Origin: Streptomyces ficellus
GTDB lineage: Bacteria > Actinomycetota > Actinomycetes > Streptomycetales > Streptomycetaceae
Assembly: GCF_009739905.1 (NCBI RefSeq)
Contig: NZ_CP034279.1
Location: 2,232,001 to 2,296,000 of the forward strand
Length of the DNA stretch: 64,000 nucleotides
Direction of reading: 5' to 3'
Shown here: positions 40,724 to 49,426 of the stretch, one piece after another
Position numbering within the stretch: position 1 is the first letter of the stretch
Layout of the letters: every line of letters starts with the position of its first letter
Position numbers and translations under genes: made by a program
Notes under the pieces: model-generated
The model's input: only the letters and a program-made list of their open reading frames with translations
Told to the model about the DNA's origin: nothing
Database searches by the model: none

Positions 40724-40930
40724 GGGTTCTCCTCTCGCGACCCCGGGACCCCGGGGCCTTACGGGCAGGGAGGGAGGACGCCCCCCGCACGACACGCTGC
40801 GTGCACGAGCGACAACCTCCCGCTTCCACGGTAAGCGCGCTGTCCGGAGCGCACCAGGAGATTGGGTGTACAACCGGCCATGGGAGTTGGGGAGTTTAGG
40901 ACCGAATCGCGCGGAAGAGCGTGCGTCTTG

Positions 40931-40945
40931 TAGCGTTGCCGACCA
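40931..40945 (+). promoter_or_regulatory. Candidate leaderless promoter of nucS
   Basis: A TAGCGT hexamer (40931-40936) ends 8 bp before the nucS ATG, and there is no Shine-Dalgarno sequence in front of the ATG. This is the geometry of leaderless genes, in which transcription starts at the start codon. No clear -35 was seen. Confidence 0.3.
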
Positions 40946-41607
40946 TGCGTCTCGTCATCGCCCGCTGCTCCGTGGACTACGCGGGCCGGCTCACCGCCCA
41001 CCTGCCCTCCGCACCCCGTCTGATCCTGGTCAAGGCTGACGGCAGCGTGTCCATCCATGCCGACGACCGGGCGTACAAACCGCTCAATTGGATGTCGCCG
41101 CCGTGCACCCTCAAGGAGGGCGACGACCGTGTTTGGACGGTCGTGAACAAAGCGGGCGAGAAACTGATCATCACGATGGAGGAAATCCTCCATGACTCGT
41201 CGCACGAGCTGGGCGTCGACCCCGGCCTCATCAAGGACGGCGTGGAAGCACACCTCCAGGAGCTGCTCGCCGACCGGATCGAGACACTCGGCGACGGGTA
41301 CACGCTGATCCGCCGTGAGTACCCGACCGCCATCGGGCCGGTCGACATCCTCTGCCGCGACGCGGACGGCACGACCGTGGCCGTGGAGATCAAGCGGCGC
41401 GGCGAGATCGACGGCGTGGAGCAGCTGACCCGCTATCTGGAGCTGCTGAACCGCGATCCCCACCTGGCGCCGGTGAAGGGCGTCTTCGCCGCGCAGGAGA
41501 TCAAGCCCCAGGCGCGCGTGCTCGCGACGGACCGGGGCATCGGATGCCTGGTGCTGGACTACGACGCGATGCGCGGCATCGAGGACGACAAGCTGCGGCT
41601 CTTCTGA
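40945..41607 (+). CDS. nucS: Endonuclease NucS (non-canonical mismatch repair)
   Basis: 220 residues. NucS (EndoMS) cleaves both strands at mismatched base pairs and replaces MutS/MutL in actinobacteria. The N-terminal DNA-binding domain covers about 1-100; the C-terminal RecB-like nuclease has [12 protein letters not shown] and VAVEIKRRG, giving the D and ExK residues of the active site; the extreme C-terminus DDKLRLF is the sliding-clamp (DnaN) binding tail. The length is normal for the family. ATG 45 bases into the line is preferred to an upstream GTG at 40921 because the family starts at [16 protein letters not shown]. Monocistronic, ended by a strong hairpin. Confidence 0.96.
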   Translation: MRLVIARCSVDYAGRLTAHLPSAPRLILVKADGSVSIHADDRAYKPLNWMSPPCTLKEGDDRVWTVVNKAGEKLIITMEEILHDSSHELGVDPGLIKDGVEAHLQELLADRIETLGDGYTLIRREYPTAIGPVDILCRDADGTTVAVEIKRRGEIDGVEQLTRYLELLNRDPHLAPVKGVFAAQEIKPQARVLATDRGIGCLVLDYDAMRGIEDDKLRLF

Positions 41608-41622
41608 GCCTTTTTCCTCCGC

Positions 41623-41658
41623 GGACGGCGGCCCCGGTCTCCTCCGGGGCCGCCGTCC
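41623..41658. terminator. Bidirectional terminator between nucS and the ATPase gene
   Basis: Perfect 15-bp arms GGACGGCGGCCCCGG (41623-41637) and its complement (41644-41658) with loop TCTCCT. It lies 15 bp after the nucS stop and 10 bp from the end of the convergent gene. Confidence 0.85.
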
Positions 41659-41668
41659 GTGCGAGGGG

Positions 41669-44491
41669 TCAGGCGTCCGTCCCGCTCGGCGACGGGCCGC
41701 TGCTCGTGGCGGGTGCGCTCTGGGTGGCCCCGCCGGCCCCGCCGGTCTCGGTGCCGCCGCTGCTCGTGCCGCCCCCGGCGCCGCCGCCCGTGGGATCACC
41801 CGTGGTGGAGCCACCGGTGGTGTCGCCCGTGGTCGAACCGCCCGTGGGGTCGCCCGTGGTGGACCCGCCGCTCGGGTCACCGGTGGTCGAACCGCCCGTC
41901 GGGTCCGTGCCGCCCGTGGTCGGCGACGAGCTGCCGCCCGTCGTGGGCGACGAGCTGCCGCCCGTGGTCGGCGAGCTGCTGCCACCCGTGGTCGGGGACG
42001 AGCTGCCGCCCGTCGTGGGGGACGAACTGCCGCCCGTGGTCGGCGAGCCGCTGCCGCCCGTGGCCGGCGACGAGCTGCCGCCCGTCGTGGTCGGGGAACC
42101 GCCGCCCGTGGTCGTCCCGCCCGTGGCGGCGGAGGGGTCGCCCGAGGGGGTGGACGGGGTGCCCGTGCCCGTCTCGCCGGGATCGGCCGAACCGGGCGCG
42201 CCGGAGGTGCCGGAACCCGGACCGGAGCCGCCCGTGCCGCCGCTGTCGCCACCCCCGTCGCCCGGGTCCCGCGTGGAGCCCTGCCCGGGCTCGTCCGCGT
42301 CGGCGCCACCGCTCCCGCTGTCCCCGCCGGCCGGCTGGTCGGACGTGACCCGGCCCGTGCCGTCCTTGCCGTTCTCGCCGCCGCCGGAGGTCGCTCCCAG
42401 GGTCACCATCGTGCCCAGGACCGCCGCGAGTACGGCGCCCGCGCCCGCGGCGACCAGGTTGCGCCGGGCGCCGGACAGGATGGTGCGCCGCGCCGCGGGC
42501 CGGGCCTCCGGGGCGGGCGGCTCCTGGTGGGCGACGAGCGTCTCGGCCGCCCCGCCGCCGATCCCCGGCAGGCCCGCGGCCTTCTGGAGCGGCACGCCCG
42601 CCGGTACACCACCGGGCGGGGACGCCGACTCCTCGTACCGCGCCGCGGGCACCTCCTCGCCCGACGCCGTCCGGCCGCCCGGCAGCGCCCCGCGCTCCCG
42701 GTCCGCGACCAGCGCCAGGGCGCGCCGGCCGGCGACCGTGCCGCGCTTGTCGGCGAGCGCACCGCGCATGGCGATGGACGCCTCCAGCTCGGCGCGGGCC
42801 CGGTCCAGGTTGCCGGCGCACAGCGCGAGCACACCCAACTCGTGGTGGAAGTAGGCCTCCTCGGCCACCTCGCCCGCGTGCCGCGCGGCCTCCGCGCCGG
42901 TCCGCAGCGCCCGCTCCCAGGCGCCCCACTGCAACCCGGCCGCGAACGCGGGCGCCGCGCTGCGGGCGAGGGCGACCGCGGTGGCGGCGTACTCCTCCTC
43001 GTCCTCCGCGTCGCCCCCGCCGCGGGAGGGGTCTTCGTCGTCCGCGGCGTCGGCGGCCGGCCCGCCGAAGACGTCCGCCGCCCCGGCCGCTCCCGCACCG
43101 GACCCGCCCTGGCCCGGCCCGCCGGCGTCCGCGGCGGCCTGCACGAGCGCCGTCAGCGCGGCCAGTACGGCGTCCGCCTCGACGGCCACCCGCTCGGTGC
43201 CGACCGACGGGTGGCCGACCCACCAGGCGTAGTGGTGGGCGGCAGTGTGGGCGCGGCCGGCGGCGCCCTCGTCGTAGCCCTTGGCCACGAGCTGGGCCAT
43301 GACCCCCGGGGCGAGCCGGTAGCGGGTGCCGACCGGGGTCAGCAGCCCGCAGCGCAGCAGCTCGCCGAGCGCGGCGTCCGCGTGGGTGTCGTTGACGAGC
43401 GCCGGCAGGTGCGCCTGGTGCGGCACCTCCCCGCCGAGCGCGACCGCGAAGCGCAGGGTCTCGCGGGCGGCCTCGGAGAGCCGGGACGCCAGCACCGGGG
43501 CGGGCGCCGCGCCGTCGCCGAGGGTCGGCAGCGGTGCCTCGCGGACGTCGGTGAAGACGCTGTCCTCGTCGTCGTCGCCGGACGGGCCGGCGCGCAGTTC
43601 GTCGCGCTGCCGCAGCAGGGCGCCGGCCTGGACGAAGCGCAGCGGCAGGCCCTCGGACTCGAACCAGAGGTCGCCGGCCCAGTTCGCCTCGTCGTCGGTC
43701 AGGGCGCGGTCGACACCGCGCTCCAGCAGCTCCAGCGCGGAGCCGCGCTCCAGCCCGGGGAGGAAGACCTCTTCGAGGGGGCAGTCGGCGGTGGGCGCGG
43801 CGACGTCGGGCGTGGCGGCGAGCAGGAACGCGCACTCGGGGGTGGCGTCGAGCAGCTCGTCCAGCGCGGCGCCGCCGAACTCCAGGTCGTCCAGGACGAC
43901 GACGGCGCCGATGCCCCGGACGGCGGCCTGGAGCCCGGCGCGGTCGGGGCGGTGGGCCGGTGAGCGGTGCACGGTGGCGAACAGTTCGTACAGCAGCTCG
44001 GTGGGGGTGCGGTGGTGGCCGGAGAGGCGGACCACACCGTCGGGGGCGAGGTCGGCGCAGTCGGCGGCGACGGCGTCGAGCAGCGCGGTGCGCCCGGAGC
44101 CGGCCGGGCCGGTGAGGCGTACGGAGCGGCCCCGGGACAGCAGCCGGACGAGCCGCTCGCGTTCCTCCTGGCGCTCCAGGAGCGGCAGTGGCGGAGCGGC
44201 GGGGCCGGGCGGTACGGGCGGGCCGGACGTGCGGGACAGCTCGGCGCGCTCCTCGGGGGTGCGGCGGCCGGGCGGTTCGGGCAGGCGTCCGGGCGGGCAC
44301 GGTTCGATCTCGCTGCCGTCTATCGGGTTGACGGTGAGCAGGAGGTCGCCGGAGACGAGTTGGGTGGTGCGGGCGGGGCCCGGCGGGGTGCCGCCCTGCC
44401 CGAACGCGTGCGCGGGGCCGCCGTCGCGCGGGGTGCGCGGGCGGCCGTCGTCGTGGCCGAAGTCTTCCGGTCCCCGGTTGATCGGGTCCAT
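41669..44491 (-). CDS. Large ATP-binding protein with one transmembrane segment and a repetitive Gly/Ser/Thr/Pro tail
   Basis: 940 residues from ATG 44491 (GGGGG site upstream; an upstream start in the same frame lacks one). A proline-rich N-terminus precedes a Walker A motif GPAGSGRT near residue 130 and a hydrophobic VVVLDDLEF Walker B-like stretch near 200, as in AAA/STAND regulatory ATPases. The middle is helical and TPR-like (AYFHHELGVLALCAGNLDRARAEL in part). One membrane segment lies at about 677-700 (VLAAVLGTMVTLGA), after which the chain is a low-complexity tail of about 240 residues, with the unit GGSSSPTT repeated and then GGSTTGDPT-type units. Topology predicts a cytoplasmic ATPase and an external wall-spanning tail. 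Function unknown. Confidence 0.88.
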   Translation of the reverse strand: MDPINRGPEDFGHDDGRPRTPRDGGPAHAFGQGGTPPGPARTTQLVSGDLLLTVNPIDGSEIEPCPPGRLPEPPGRRTPEERAELSRTSGPPVPPGPAAPPLPLLERQEERERLVRLLSRGRSVRLTGPAGSGRTALLDAVAADCADLAPDGVVRLSGHHRTPTELLYELFATVHRSPAHRPDRAGLQAAVRGIGAVVVLDDLEFGGAALDELLDATPECAFLLAATPDVAAPTADCPLEEVFLPGLERGSALELLERGVDRALTDDEANWAGDLWFESEGLPLRFVQAGALLRQRDELRAGPSGDDDEDSVFTDVREAPLPTLGDGAAPAPVLASRLSEAARETLRFAVALGGEVPHQAHLPALVNDTHADAALGELLRCGLLTPVGTRYRLAPGVMAQLVAKGYDEGAAGRAHTAAHHYAWWVGHPSVGTERVAVEADAVLAALTALVQAAADAGGPGQGGSGAGAAGAADVFGGPAADAADDEDPSRGGGDAEDEEEYAATAVALARSAAPAFAAGLQWGAWERALRTGAEAARHAGEVAEEAYFHHELGVLALCAGNLDRARAELEASIAMRGALADKRGTVAGRRALALVADRERGALPGGRTASGEEVPAARYEESASPPGGVPAGVPLQKAAGLPGIGGGAAETLVAHQEPPAPEARPAARRTILSGARRNLVAAGAGAVLAAVLGTMVTLGATSGGGENGKDGTGRVTSDQPAGGDSGSGGADADEPGQGSTRDPGDGGGDSGGTGGSGPGSGTSGAPGSADPGETGTGTPSTPSGDPSAATGGTTTGGGSPTTTGGSSSPATGGSGSPTTGGSSSPTTGGSSSPTTGGSSSPTTGGSSSPTTGGSSSPTTGGTDPTGGSTTGDPSGGSTTGDPTGGSTTGDTTGGSTTGDPTGGGAGGGTSSGGTETGGAGGATQSAPATSSGPSPSGTDA
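41906..42112. repeat. Tandem repeat, 24-bp period, inside the ATPase gene
   Basis: About eight imperfect 24-bp units (consensus beginning GAGCTGCCGCCCGTGGTCGG on the + strand) encode the repeated GGSSSPTT octapeptide on the minus strand. A neighbouring run of about 30-bp units (roughly 41800-41905) encodes GGSTTGDPTG-like decapeptides. Copy number is likely to vary between strains. Confidence 0.8.
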
Positions 44492-44720
44492 GGTGAAAGC
44501 CCCCAAAAGCGTGGTGCGCGGAAAAGCCCCTCCCGGCCTTGTCGCACGCCCGCTGTCGCTTCTGGTCCGGTGCCCGCCGGGTGGGTCCGTCATTCGGCAG
44601 GCGACCGAACCCTAGACGTTCGCTCAGTATGAATGAAGAGCCGGGGTGGCACGGCGCCCAAGACGTCACCTTCTTGTGAGGATTACGCGCTTGATGCTGC
44701 GGTGGGCCGTGCTCTTTCCG

Positions 44721-45044
44721 TTACACCCGGGGCAACGTTTCGGCGGCGATGCCGCCCTCGATGGCGAGGATGCGGTGCAGCCGGGTGGCCACCAGCAGGC
44801 GCTGCATCTGGGGCGGTACGCCCCGCAGCACCAGCCGGCGGCCGCAGCGGCCCGCTCGCCGGTGGGCGCCCATGATGACCCCGAGGCCCGTGGCGTCCCA
44901 GGAGTCGAGGCCGGTCAGGTCGAGCACCAGGTCGCCGGCTCCGTCGTCGACGGCCGAGTGCAGGACCGTACGGGCGTCCGCCGCGCTGCGGACGTCGAGG
45001 CGGCCCCCGACGACCAGCTCGGCGTGGTCGCCCCTGATGTGCAT
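44721..45044 (-). CDS. STAS-domain protein (anti-sigma factor antagonist type)
   Basis: 107 residues, a single STAS domain. ATG 45044 follows GGGGAG with about a 5-nt spacer. The pattern LVVGGRLDVRSAADART, then LVLDLTGLDSWDATGLGVIMGAHRRA, matches anti-anti-sigma factors; the residue aligned with the phosphorylatable serine lies in SWDATGLG, where the usual D-S-[ST]-G is DATG, so threonine would be the only candidate acceptor. These proteins release sigma factors from anti-sigma kinases. No sigma factor or kinase gene is adjacent; the large ATPase lies downstream on the same strand, 229 bp away. Confidence 0.9.
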   Translation of the reverse strand: MHIRGDHAELVVGGRLDVRSAADARTVLHSAVDDGAGDLVLDLTGLDSWDATGLGVIMGAHRRAGRCGRRLVLRGVPPQMQRLLVATRLHRILAIEGGIAAETLPRV

Positions 45045-45195
45045 ATGCGCTCCCCGAGAGTGCGTCGTCTGCGTCTTTCGTCGTCACGTACTTCTATGCA
45101 ACAACTGACTGCCTCACCGCCGGACCAGTTGCGCCTTGTAAGCGAACCGATACCGAATTCACCCCGAGGGGTGATGGTGAGGGGGTCGAGACGGC

Positions 45196-46044
45196 TCAGT
45201 GCTTGTAGAAGCCCTGCCCGCTCTTGCGACCGATGTCACCCGCGTCCACCATCCGGCGCATCAGCTCCGGCGGTGCGAACTTCTCGTCCTGGGACTCGGT
45301 GTAGATGTTGCCGGTGGCGTGGAGCAGGATGTCCACGCCGGTGAGGTCGGCGGTCGCGAGCGGGCCCATGGCGTGGCCGAAGCCCAGCTTGCAGGCGATG
45401 TCGATGTCCTCGGCGGAGGCGACGCCCGATTCGTACAGCTTCGCGGCCTCGACGACCAGGGCGCTGATGAGACGGGTCGTCACGAAGCCGGCGACGTCGC
45501 GGTTGACGACGATGCAGGTCTTGCCGACCGACTCGGCGAACTCGCGGGCGGTGGCGAGGGTTTCGTCGCTGGTCTTGTAGCCGCGTACCAGCTCGCACAG
45601 CTGCATCATCGGCACGGGCGAGAAGAAGTGGGTGCCCACCACGCGCTCCGGGCGCTCCGTCACGGCGGCGATCTTGGTGATCGGGATGGCGGAGGTGTTG
45701 GAGGCGAGGACGGCGTCGTCGCGTACGAGCTTGTCGAGCGTACGGAAGATCTCGTGCTTGACCTCGAGCTTCTCGAAGACGGCCTCGACCACGACGTCGG
45801 CGTCGGCGACGGCCTCCATGTCGGTGGTCGTGGTGATGCGGGCCAAGGCGGCCTCGGCGTCCGCGGCTTCGAGCTTGCCCTTGGCGACGAACCTGTCGTA
45901 CGAGGCCTTGATGCCGTCGGTGCCGCGGGTCAGGGCGGCGTCGGTGACGTCGCGCAGCACGACCTCCCAGCCCGCCTGGGCGGAGACCTGCGCGATGCCG
46001 GACCCCATGAGTCCGGCCCCGATGACGGCGAGCTTCCTGGCCAC
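45196..46044 (-). CDS. 3-hydroxybutyryl-CoA dehydrogenase
   Basis: 282 residues, the usual length. GTG 46044 follows AAGGGGAA. The NAD-binding fold opens with VIGAGLMGSGIAQVSA (residues 6-21); THFFSPVPMMQLCELV carries the catalytic histidine; the C-terminal domain has FVTTRLI and GFGHAMGPLATADLTGVD. It oxidises 3-hydroxyacyl-CoA to 3-ketoacyl-CoA with NAD(P), in fatty-acid or polyhydroxybutyrate metabolism and acetoacetyl-CoA interconversion. It is a single gene; a TetR gene lies 155 bp upstream on the same strand. Confidence 0.95.
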   Translation of the reverse strand: MARKLAVIGAGLMGSGIAQVSAQAGWEVVLRDVTDAALTRGTDGIKASYDRFVAKGKLEAADAEAALARITTTTDMEAVADADVVVEAVFEKLEVKHEIFRTLDKLVRDDAVLASNTSAIPITKIAAVTERPERVVGTHFFSPVPMMQLCELVRGYKTSDETLATAREFAESVGKTCIVVNRDVAGFVTTRLISALVVEAAKLYESGVASAEDIDIACKLGFGHAMGPLATADLTGVDILLHATGNIYTESQDEKFAPPELMRRMVDAGDIGRKSGQGFYKH

Positions 46045-46199
46045 GATCTTCCCCTTAACACCCGTTTACAATTCGGCTCTTCGCGGAGGTTAGCGGGCGC
46101 GCACGGCACTGTGGCGCCGAAGAGATGCGCGTCACGTCTCAGATGACGGACATCACATCGATACGGGCCGCGGGGTGAGCCGGCCGCCCGTGAGCCGGG

Positions 46200-46847
46200 T
46201 CACTCGGCCGGCCTCACGGCGTACTCCAGCACCTTGCGCCCCATCAGCTCCTCCATCTCGTCGAGCAGACCGAGCGCTTCGCGGGCGACCTCGGCGACGT
46301 CCCGCCGCTTGACCATCTCGGTGCCGATCCAGCCCATGAGCGTGCCGTGGATCCAGGAGAGCTGCCCGGCGACGAGGGTGGGCATCGGGTCGCCGTCCGT
46401 GGCGCCGGTCTCCTGCGCGAGCGTGGTGGTGAGGTCCGCGAGGACCTCGTGCTGGATCGCCCAGAGGCGGGAGCGCAGCGCGTGGGCGTCGGTGATGACC
46501 CGCATGAAGTCGGCCCAGCCGGCGAAGAGGCCGATCGCGGGCGACTGGCCCACGACGGCCGCACGCAGTTCACGCAGGACCGCGGCGGCGGCGGATTCAC
46601 CGGACCGGCGGCCGCGTACATACCGGGAGAGCCGGTCGATGACGTCCTCGACGCGGTCGAGGAAGAGGTCCTCCTTGGCGGGGAAGTAGTTGTACACCGT
46701 GTTGACGGAGACGTCGGCCGCCTTGGCGATCTCCGCGATCGTCACGGCGTCGAACCCGCGCTCCAGGAACAGCCCCGTGGCCACGTCGGAGATGTGCTGC
46801 CTGGTCTGCCGCTTCTTGCGCTCCCTCAGGCCTTCGGTCACCGCCAT
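46200..46847 (-). CDS. TetR-family transcriptional regulator
   Basis: 215 residues. The N-terminal HTH spans about 14-60 (IAEIAKAADVSVNTVYNYFPAKEDL), preceded by the usual RKKRQTRQHISDVATGLFLERGFDAVT helix region. The C-terminal ligand domain is variable and its inducer cannot be guessed. The gene is divergent from the ABC exporter pair with only 78 bp between starts, the classic layout for a repressor controlling its own gene and an efflux pump. Confidence 0.95.
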   Translation of the reverse strand: MAVTEGLRERKKRQTRQHISDVATGLFLERGFDAVTIAEIAKAADVSVNTVYNYFPAKEDLFLDRVEDVIDRLSRYVRGRRSGESAAAAVLRELRAAVVGQSPAIGLFAGWADFMRVITDAHALRSRLWAIQHEVLADLTTTLAQETGATDGDPMPTLVAGQLSWIHGTLMGWIGTEMVKRRDVAEVAREALGLLDEMEELMGRKVLEYAVRPAE

Positions 46848-46875
46848 GCCTTCATCCTAGCTTTCTGGAGACGCT

Positions 46876-46914
46876 TAAAACTTGGAGTCGTTGCAAAGTT
46901 TCAGTGACTCTGTT
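46876..46914. promoter_or_regulatory. Candidate operator between the TetR gene and the ABC exporter
   Basis: The 78-bp divergent gap holds two interleaved dyads: AAACTT ... AAGTTT and GAGTC ... GACTC. Together they form an A/T-rich symmetric patch of about 35 bp, in contrast to the GC-rich genes on both sides. It is a likely TetR binding site; the exact half-sites are uncertain. Confidence 0.4.
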
Positions 46915-46925
46915 TTCCTACTGGC

Positions 46926-47708
46926 ATGCCCATCATCGAAACGGCCGGACTGGCCCACACCTTCCGCACCCGCGGCGGCCCCGTCGAAGCCGTCCGCGGC
47001 ATCGACCTGGCCGTCGAAGCGGGCGAGATCCTCGGCTTCCTCGGCCCCAACGGAGCGGGCAAGACCACCACCCTGCGCATGCTCACCACCCTCCTCCCGC
47101 CGACCGGCGGCACCGCCACCGTAGCGGGCTGCGACCTGGCCGCCGACCCTGTAGGCGTCCGGCAGCGCATCGGATACGTCGCCCAGTCCGGCGGCGTCGA
47201 CTTCAGCATCTCCGTACGCGAGGAACTGGTCACCCAGGGCCGCTTCTACCGCCTGTCCAAGGCCGAAGCGGCCGCCCGGGCCGACGAGCTGGCCCGCGAA
47301 CTCGACCTCCACGCCCTGCTGGACCGCCCCTGTGCGGCGCTCTCCGGCGGCCAGCGGCGACGCCTGGACATCGCCATGGGACTCACGCACCGCCCCGAGA
47401 TCCTCTTCCTCGACGAACCCACCACCGGCCTGGACCCCGGCAGCCGCGCCGACCTGTGGCAGCTGGTGCGCCGGCTGCGCGACACCCACGGCATGACCGT
47501 CTTCCTCACCACCCACTACCTCGACGAGGCCGACGAACTGTCGGACCGGCTCGTGGTCGTCGACAAGGGCGCGGTCGTCGCCGAAGGCACCCCGACCGCG
47601 CTCAAGGAGCGGTACGCCGGATCGGCCGCCGCGTCCCTCCAGGACACCTTCCTCGCCATCACCGGACGCGGACCCGCGCCCGTCGACGCGGCCCCCGTGG
47701 CCATCTAG
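46926..47708 (+). CDS. ABC transporter ATP-binding protein (drug-resistance DrrA type)
   Basis: 260 residues. Walker A GPNGAGKTT near 38-46, signature LSGGQRRRLD near 140, Walker B ILFLDEPTTGLD near 160, and switch histidine in LTTHYLDEADEL. The ATG at 46926 has no clear ribosome site; the transcript may be nearly leaderless. Eight bp separate it from the permease gene, so the two form one exporter. Family members pump drugs or lipids; the divergent TetR gene suggests induction by the transported compound. Confidence 0.95.
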   Translation: MPIIETAGLAHTFRTRGGPVEAVRGIDLAVEAGEILGFLGPNGAGKTTTLRMLTTLLPPTGGTATVAGCDLAADPVGVRQRIGYVAQSGGVDFSISVREELVTQGRFYRLSKAEAAARADELARELDLHALLDRPCAALSGGQRRRLDIAMGLTHRPEILFLDEPTTGLDPGSRADLWQLVRRLRDTHGMTVFLTTHYLDEADELSDRLVVVDKGAVVAEGTPTALKERYAGSAAASLQDTFLAITGRGPAPVDAAPVAI

Positions 47709-47716
47709 GAGCTCCC

Positions 47717-48466
47717 GTGCTGTTCCACGACACCGCGCTGGTCTTCGGGCGGTACGCCCGCCAGACCGTCCGCTCCAAGCTGCAGTGGCTCTTCGGCCTC
47801 CTGATGCCCCTGCTCTACCTGGTGTTCTTCGGCCCGCTGCTGACCGACCTACCGCTCGGCGCCGAAGGCGACTCCTGGCAGATCCTCGTTCCCGGCCTCC
47901 TCCTCCAGCTCGGTCTCTTCAGCGCGTCGTTCGCCGGATTCGGGATCATCATCGAGAACGAGATGGGGGTCGTCGAGCGGATGCGCGTCACCCCCGTCAG
48001 CCGGCTCGCGCTGCTGCTCGGCCGGGTCCTGCGCGACACCGCGGTCTTCATCGTCCAGGCCGTGCTGCTCGTGCTCGCCGCCGTGGTCATGGGGCTGCGC
48101 GCCCCGCTGGCCGGCATTCTGATCGGTTTCGCGTTCGCCGCCGCCCTCACGGTCGCGATGGCGTCCCTGTCCTACGCGATAGCCCTGAAGATCTCCAAGC
48201 CGCAGGAGTTCGGGCCGGTCATCAACGCCGTGAGCATGCCGGCGATGCTCCTGTCCGGCCTTATGCTGCCCATGGCCCTGGCGCCGTTCTGGCTCGACGT
48301 GCTGTCGCACCTCATGCCCTTCCGCTACATGGTCGACGCGGTGCGCGCGGCGTACGTGGGCGAGTACGCCGGCCCCACGATGCTGTACGGAGTGCTCGTC
48401 TCCGCCGGTTTCGCCGCACTGGCCGTGACGGTGGGCACACGAGTGTTCCGGAGGGCCGGGGCGTAA
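47717..48466 (+). CDS. ABC-2 type transporter permease
   Basis: 249 residues from GTG 47717, with GGAG 5 nt upstream located just after the ATPase stop. About six hydrophobic segments: WLFGLLMPLLYLVFFG, LLLQLGLFSASFAGFGIII, AVLLVLAAVVMGL, IGFAFAAALTVAMASLSYAI, AMLLSGLMLPMALAPF and LVSAGFAALAVTVG. The E-M-G-V-V-E-R-M-R-V-T coupling-helix region after segment 2 is typical of DrrB-like permeases. It partners with the ATPase upstream. Confidence 0.95.
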   Translation: MLFHDTALVFGRYARQTVRSKLQWLFGLLMPLLYLVFFGPLLTDLPLGAEGDSWQILVPGLLLQLGLFSASFAGFGIIIENEMGVVERMRVTPVSRLALLLGRVLRDTAVFIVQAVLLVLAAVVMGLRAPLAGILIGFAFAAALTVAMASLSYAIALKISKPQEFGPVINAVSMPAMLLSGLMLPMALAPFWLDVLSHLMPFRYMVDAVRAAYVGEYAGPTMLYGVLVSAGFAALAVTVGTRVFRRAGA

Positions 48467-48479
48467 CTAGGCTGACCCC

Positions 48480-49052
48480 ATGGTCAACCTGACGCGCATC
48501 TACACCCGCACCGGCGACAAAGGCACGACGGCACTCGGCGACATGAGCCGCACGGCCAAGACGGACCTGCGGATCGCGGCGTACGCCGACGCCAACGAGG
48601 CCAACGCGGTCATCGGCACCGCGATCGCGCTGGGCGACCTCCACCCGGAGGTCGTCAAGGTCCTCGTCCGCGTCCAGAACGACCTGTTCGACGTGGGCGC
48701 GGACCTGTCGACGCCGGTGGTCGAGGACCCGAAGTACCCGCCGCTGCGGGTGGAGCAGGGTTACGTCGACAAGCTGGAGGCGGACTGCGACAGGTTCCTG
48801 GAGGAGCTGGAGAAGCTCCGCTCCTTCATCCTCCCGGGCGGCACCCCGGGCGCGGCCCTGCTGCACCAGGCGTGCACGGTCGTCCGGCGCGCCGAGCGCT
48901 CGACGTGGGCGGCGCTGGAAGTGCACGGCGAGACGATGAACGCCCTCACGGCGACGTACCTCAACCGGCTGTCCGACCTGCTCTTCATCCTGGCCCGCAC
49001 GGCCAACAAGGAAGTCGGCGACATCCTGTGGGTCCCGGGCGGCGAACGCTGA
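48480..49052 (+). CDS. Cob(I)yrinic acid a,c-diamide / cob(I)alamin adenosyltransferase, PduO type
   Basis: 190 residues, a typical PduO-type ATR that moves adenosine from ATP to cob(I)alamin to make coenzyme B12. The N-terminal TRTGDKGTTALGD ATP-binding motif, LRIAAYADANEANAVIG, the LPGGTPGAALLHQACTVVRRAER helix with conserved arginines, and the C-terminal LNRLSDLLFILAR are all present. The ATG sits 13 bp after the permease stop; TAGGCT just before it could be a -10 for a leaderless transcript, so it need not depend on the exporter operon. Confidence 0.95.
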   Translation: MVNLTRIYTRTGDKGTTALGDMSRTAKTDLRIAAYADANEANAVIGTAIALGDLHPEVVKVLVRVQNDLFDVGADLSTPVVEDPKYPPLRVEQGYVDKLEADCDRFLEELEKLRSFILPGGTPGAALLHQACTVVRRAERSTWAALEVHGETMNALTATYLNRLSDLLFILARTANKEVGDILWVPGGER

Positions 49053-49426
49053 CGCCACGCTGGTCGTGTTGTGGGCAATCGCCCCCGCCGGTCTCGTTGT
49101 GGGCAATCGTCCCGGAACTCCCACCCCCCGTTGTGGGCAATCGTCCCGCAGGGCGATGGGGGTCCCCCCTGCTCGAGCGAAGCCGAGAGCTTGGGGGAGG
49201 GTGGGCACAACGGGACCGGGCGGGTGCCTGTTCTCGGTTCGCTCCGGGGCGGTGCGTGGGGGGTGGGGCGTGGCCCCTCCGGGCTCGCCTCCTCGGGGCC
49301 GGCGGCCTCGGGTTACGGGGATAGGGAGCCCCGGTAACGCCGCCAACCCCTGCGGGGGCGACCCTGCACGGCCCCACCCCGGGTACGTCGCCGGGTGCGG
49401 GGCGGTGGGTGGGGGCACGGCGGTGC
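49053..49426. repeat. 374-bp intergenic region with short repeats and a C/G-run hairpin element
   Basis: No gene. GTTGTGGGCAATCG occurs three times in direct orientation (49068-49081, 49096-49109, 49130-49143) with 14- and 20-bp spacers. It is followed by an element of the form GGGGGTCCCCCC ... GAAGCC ... GGGGGAGGG (about 49158-49201), able to fold into a hairpin. A similar element occurs at 54784-54830. The rest is plain GC-rich sequence between convergent genes, and the hairpin may serve as terminator. Confidence 0.7.

Noticed and set aside
41906-42112. Regular 24-bp repeats suggesting a CRISPR array
   Set aside because: There are no unique spacers, the period is a multiple of three, and the units encode a continuing octapeptide inside an open reading frame.
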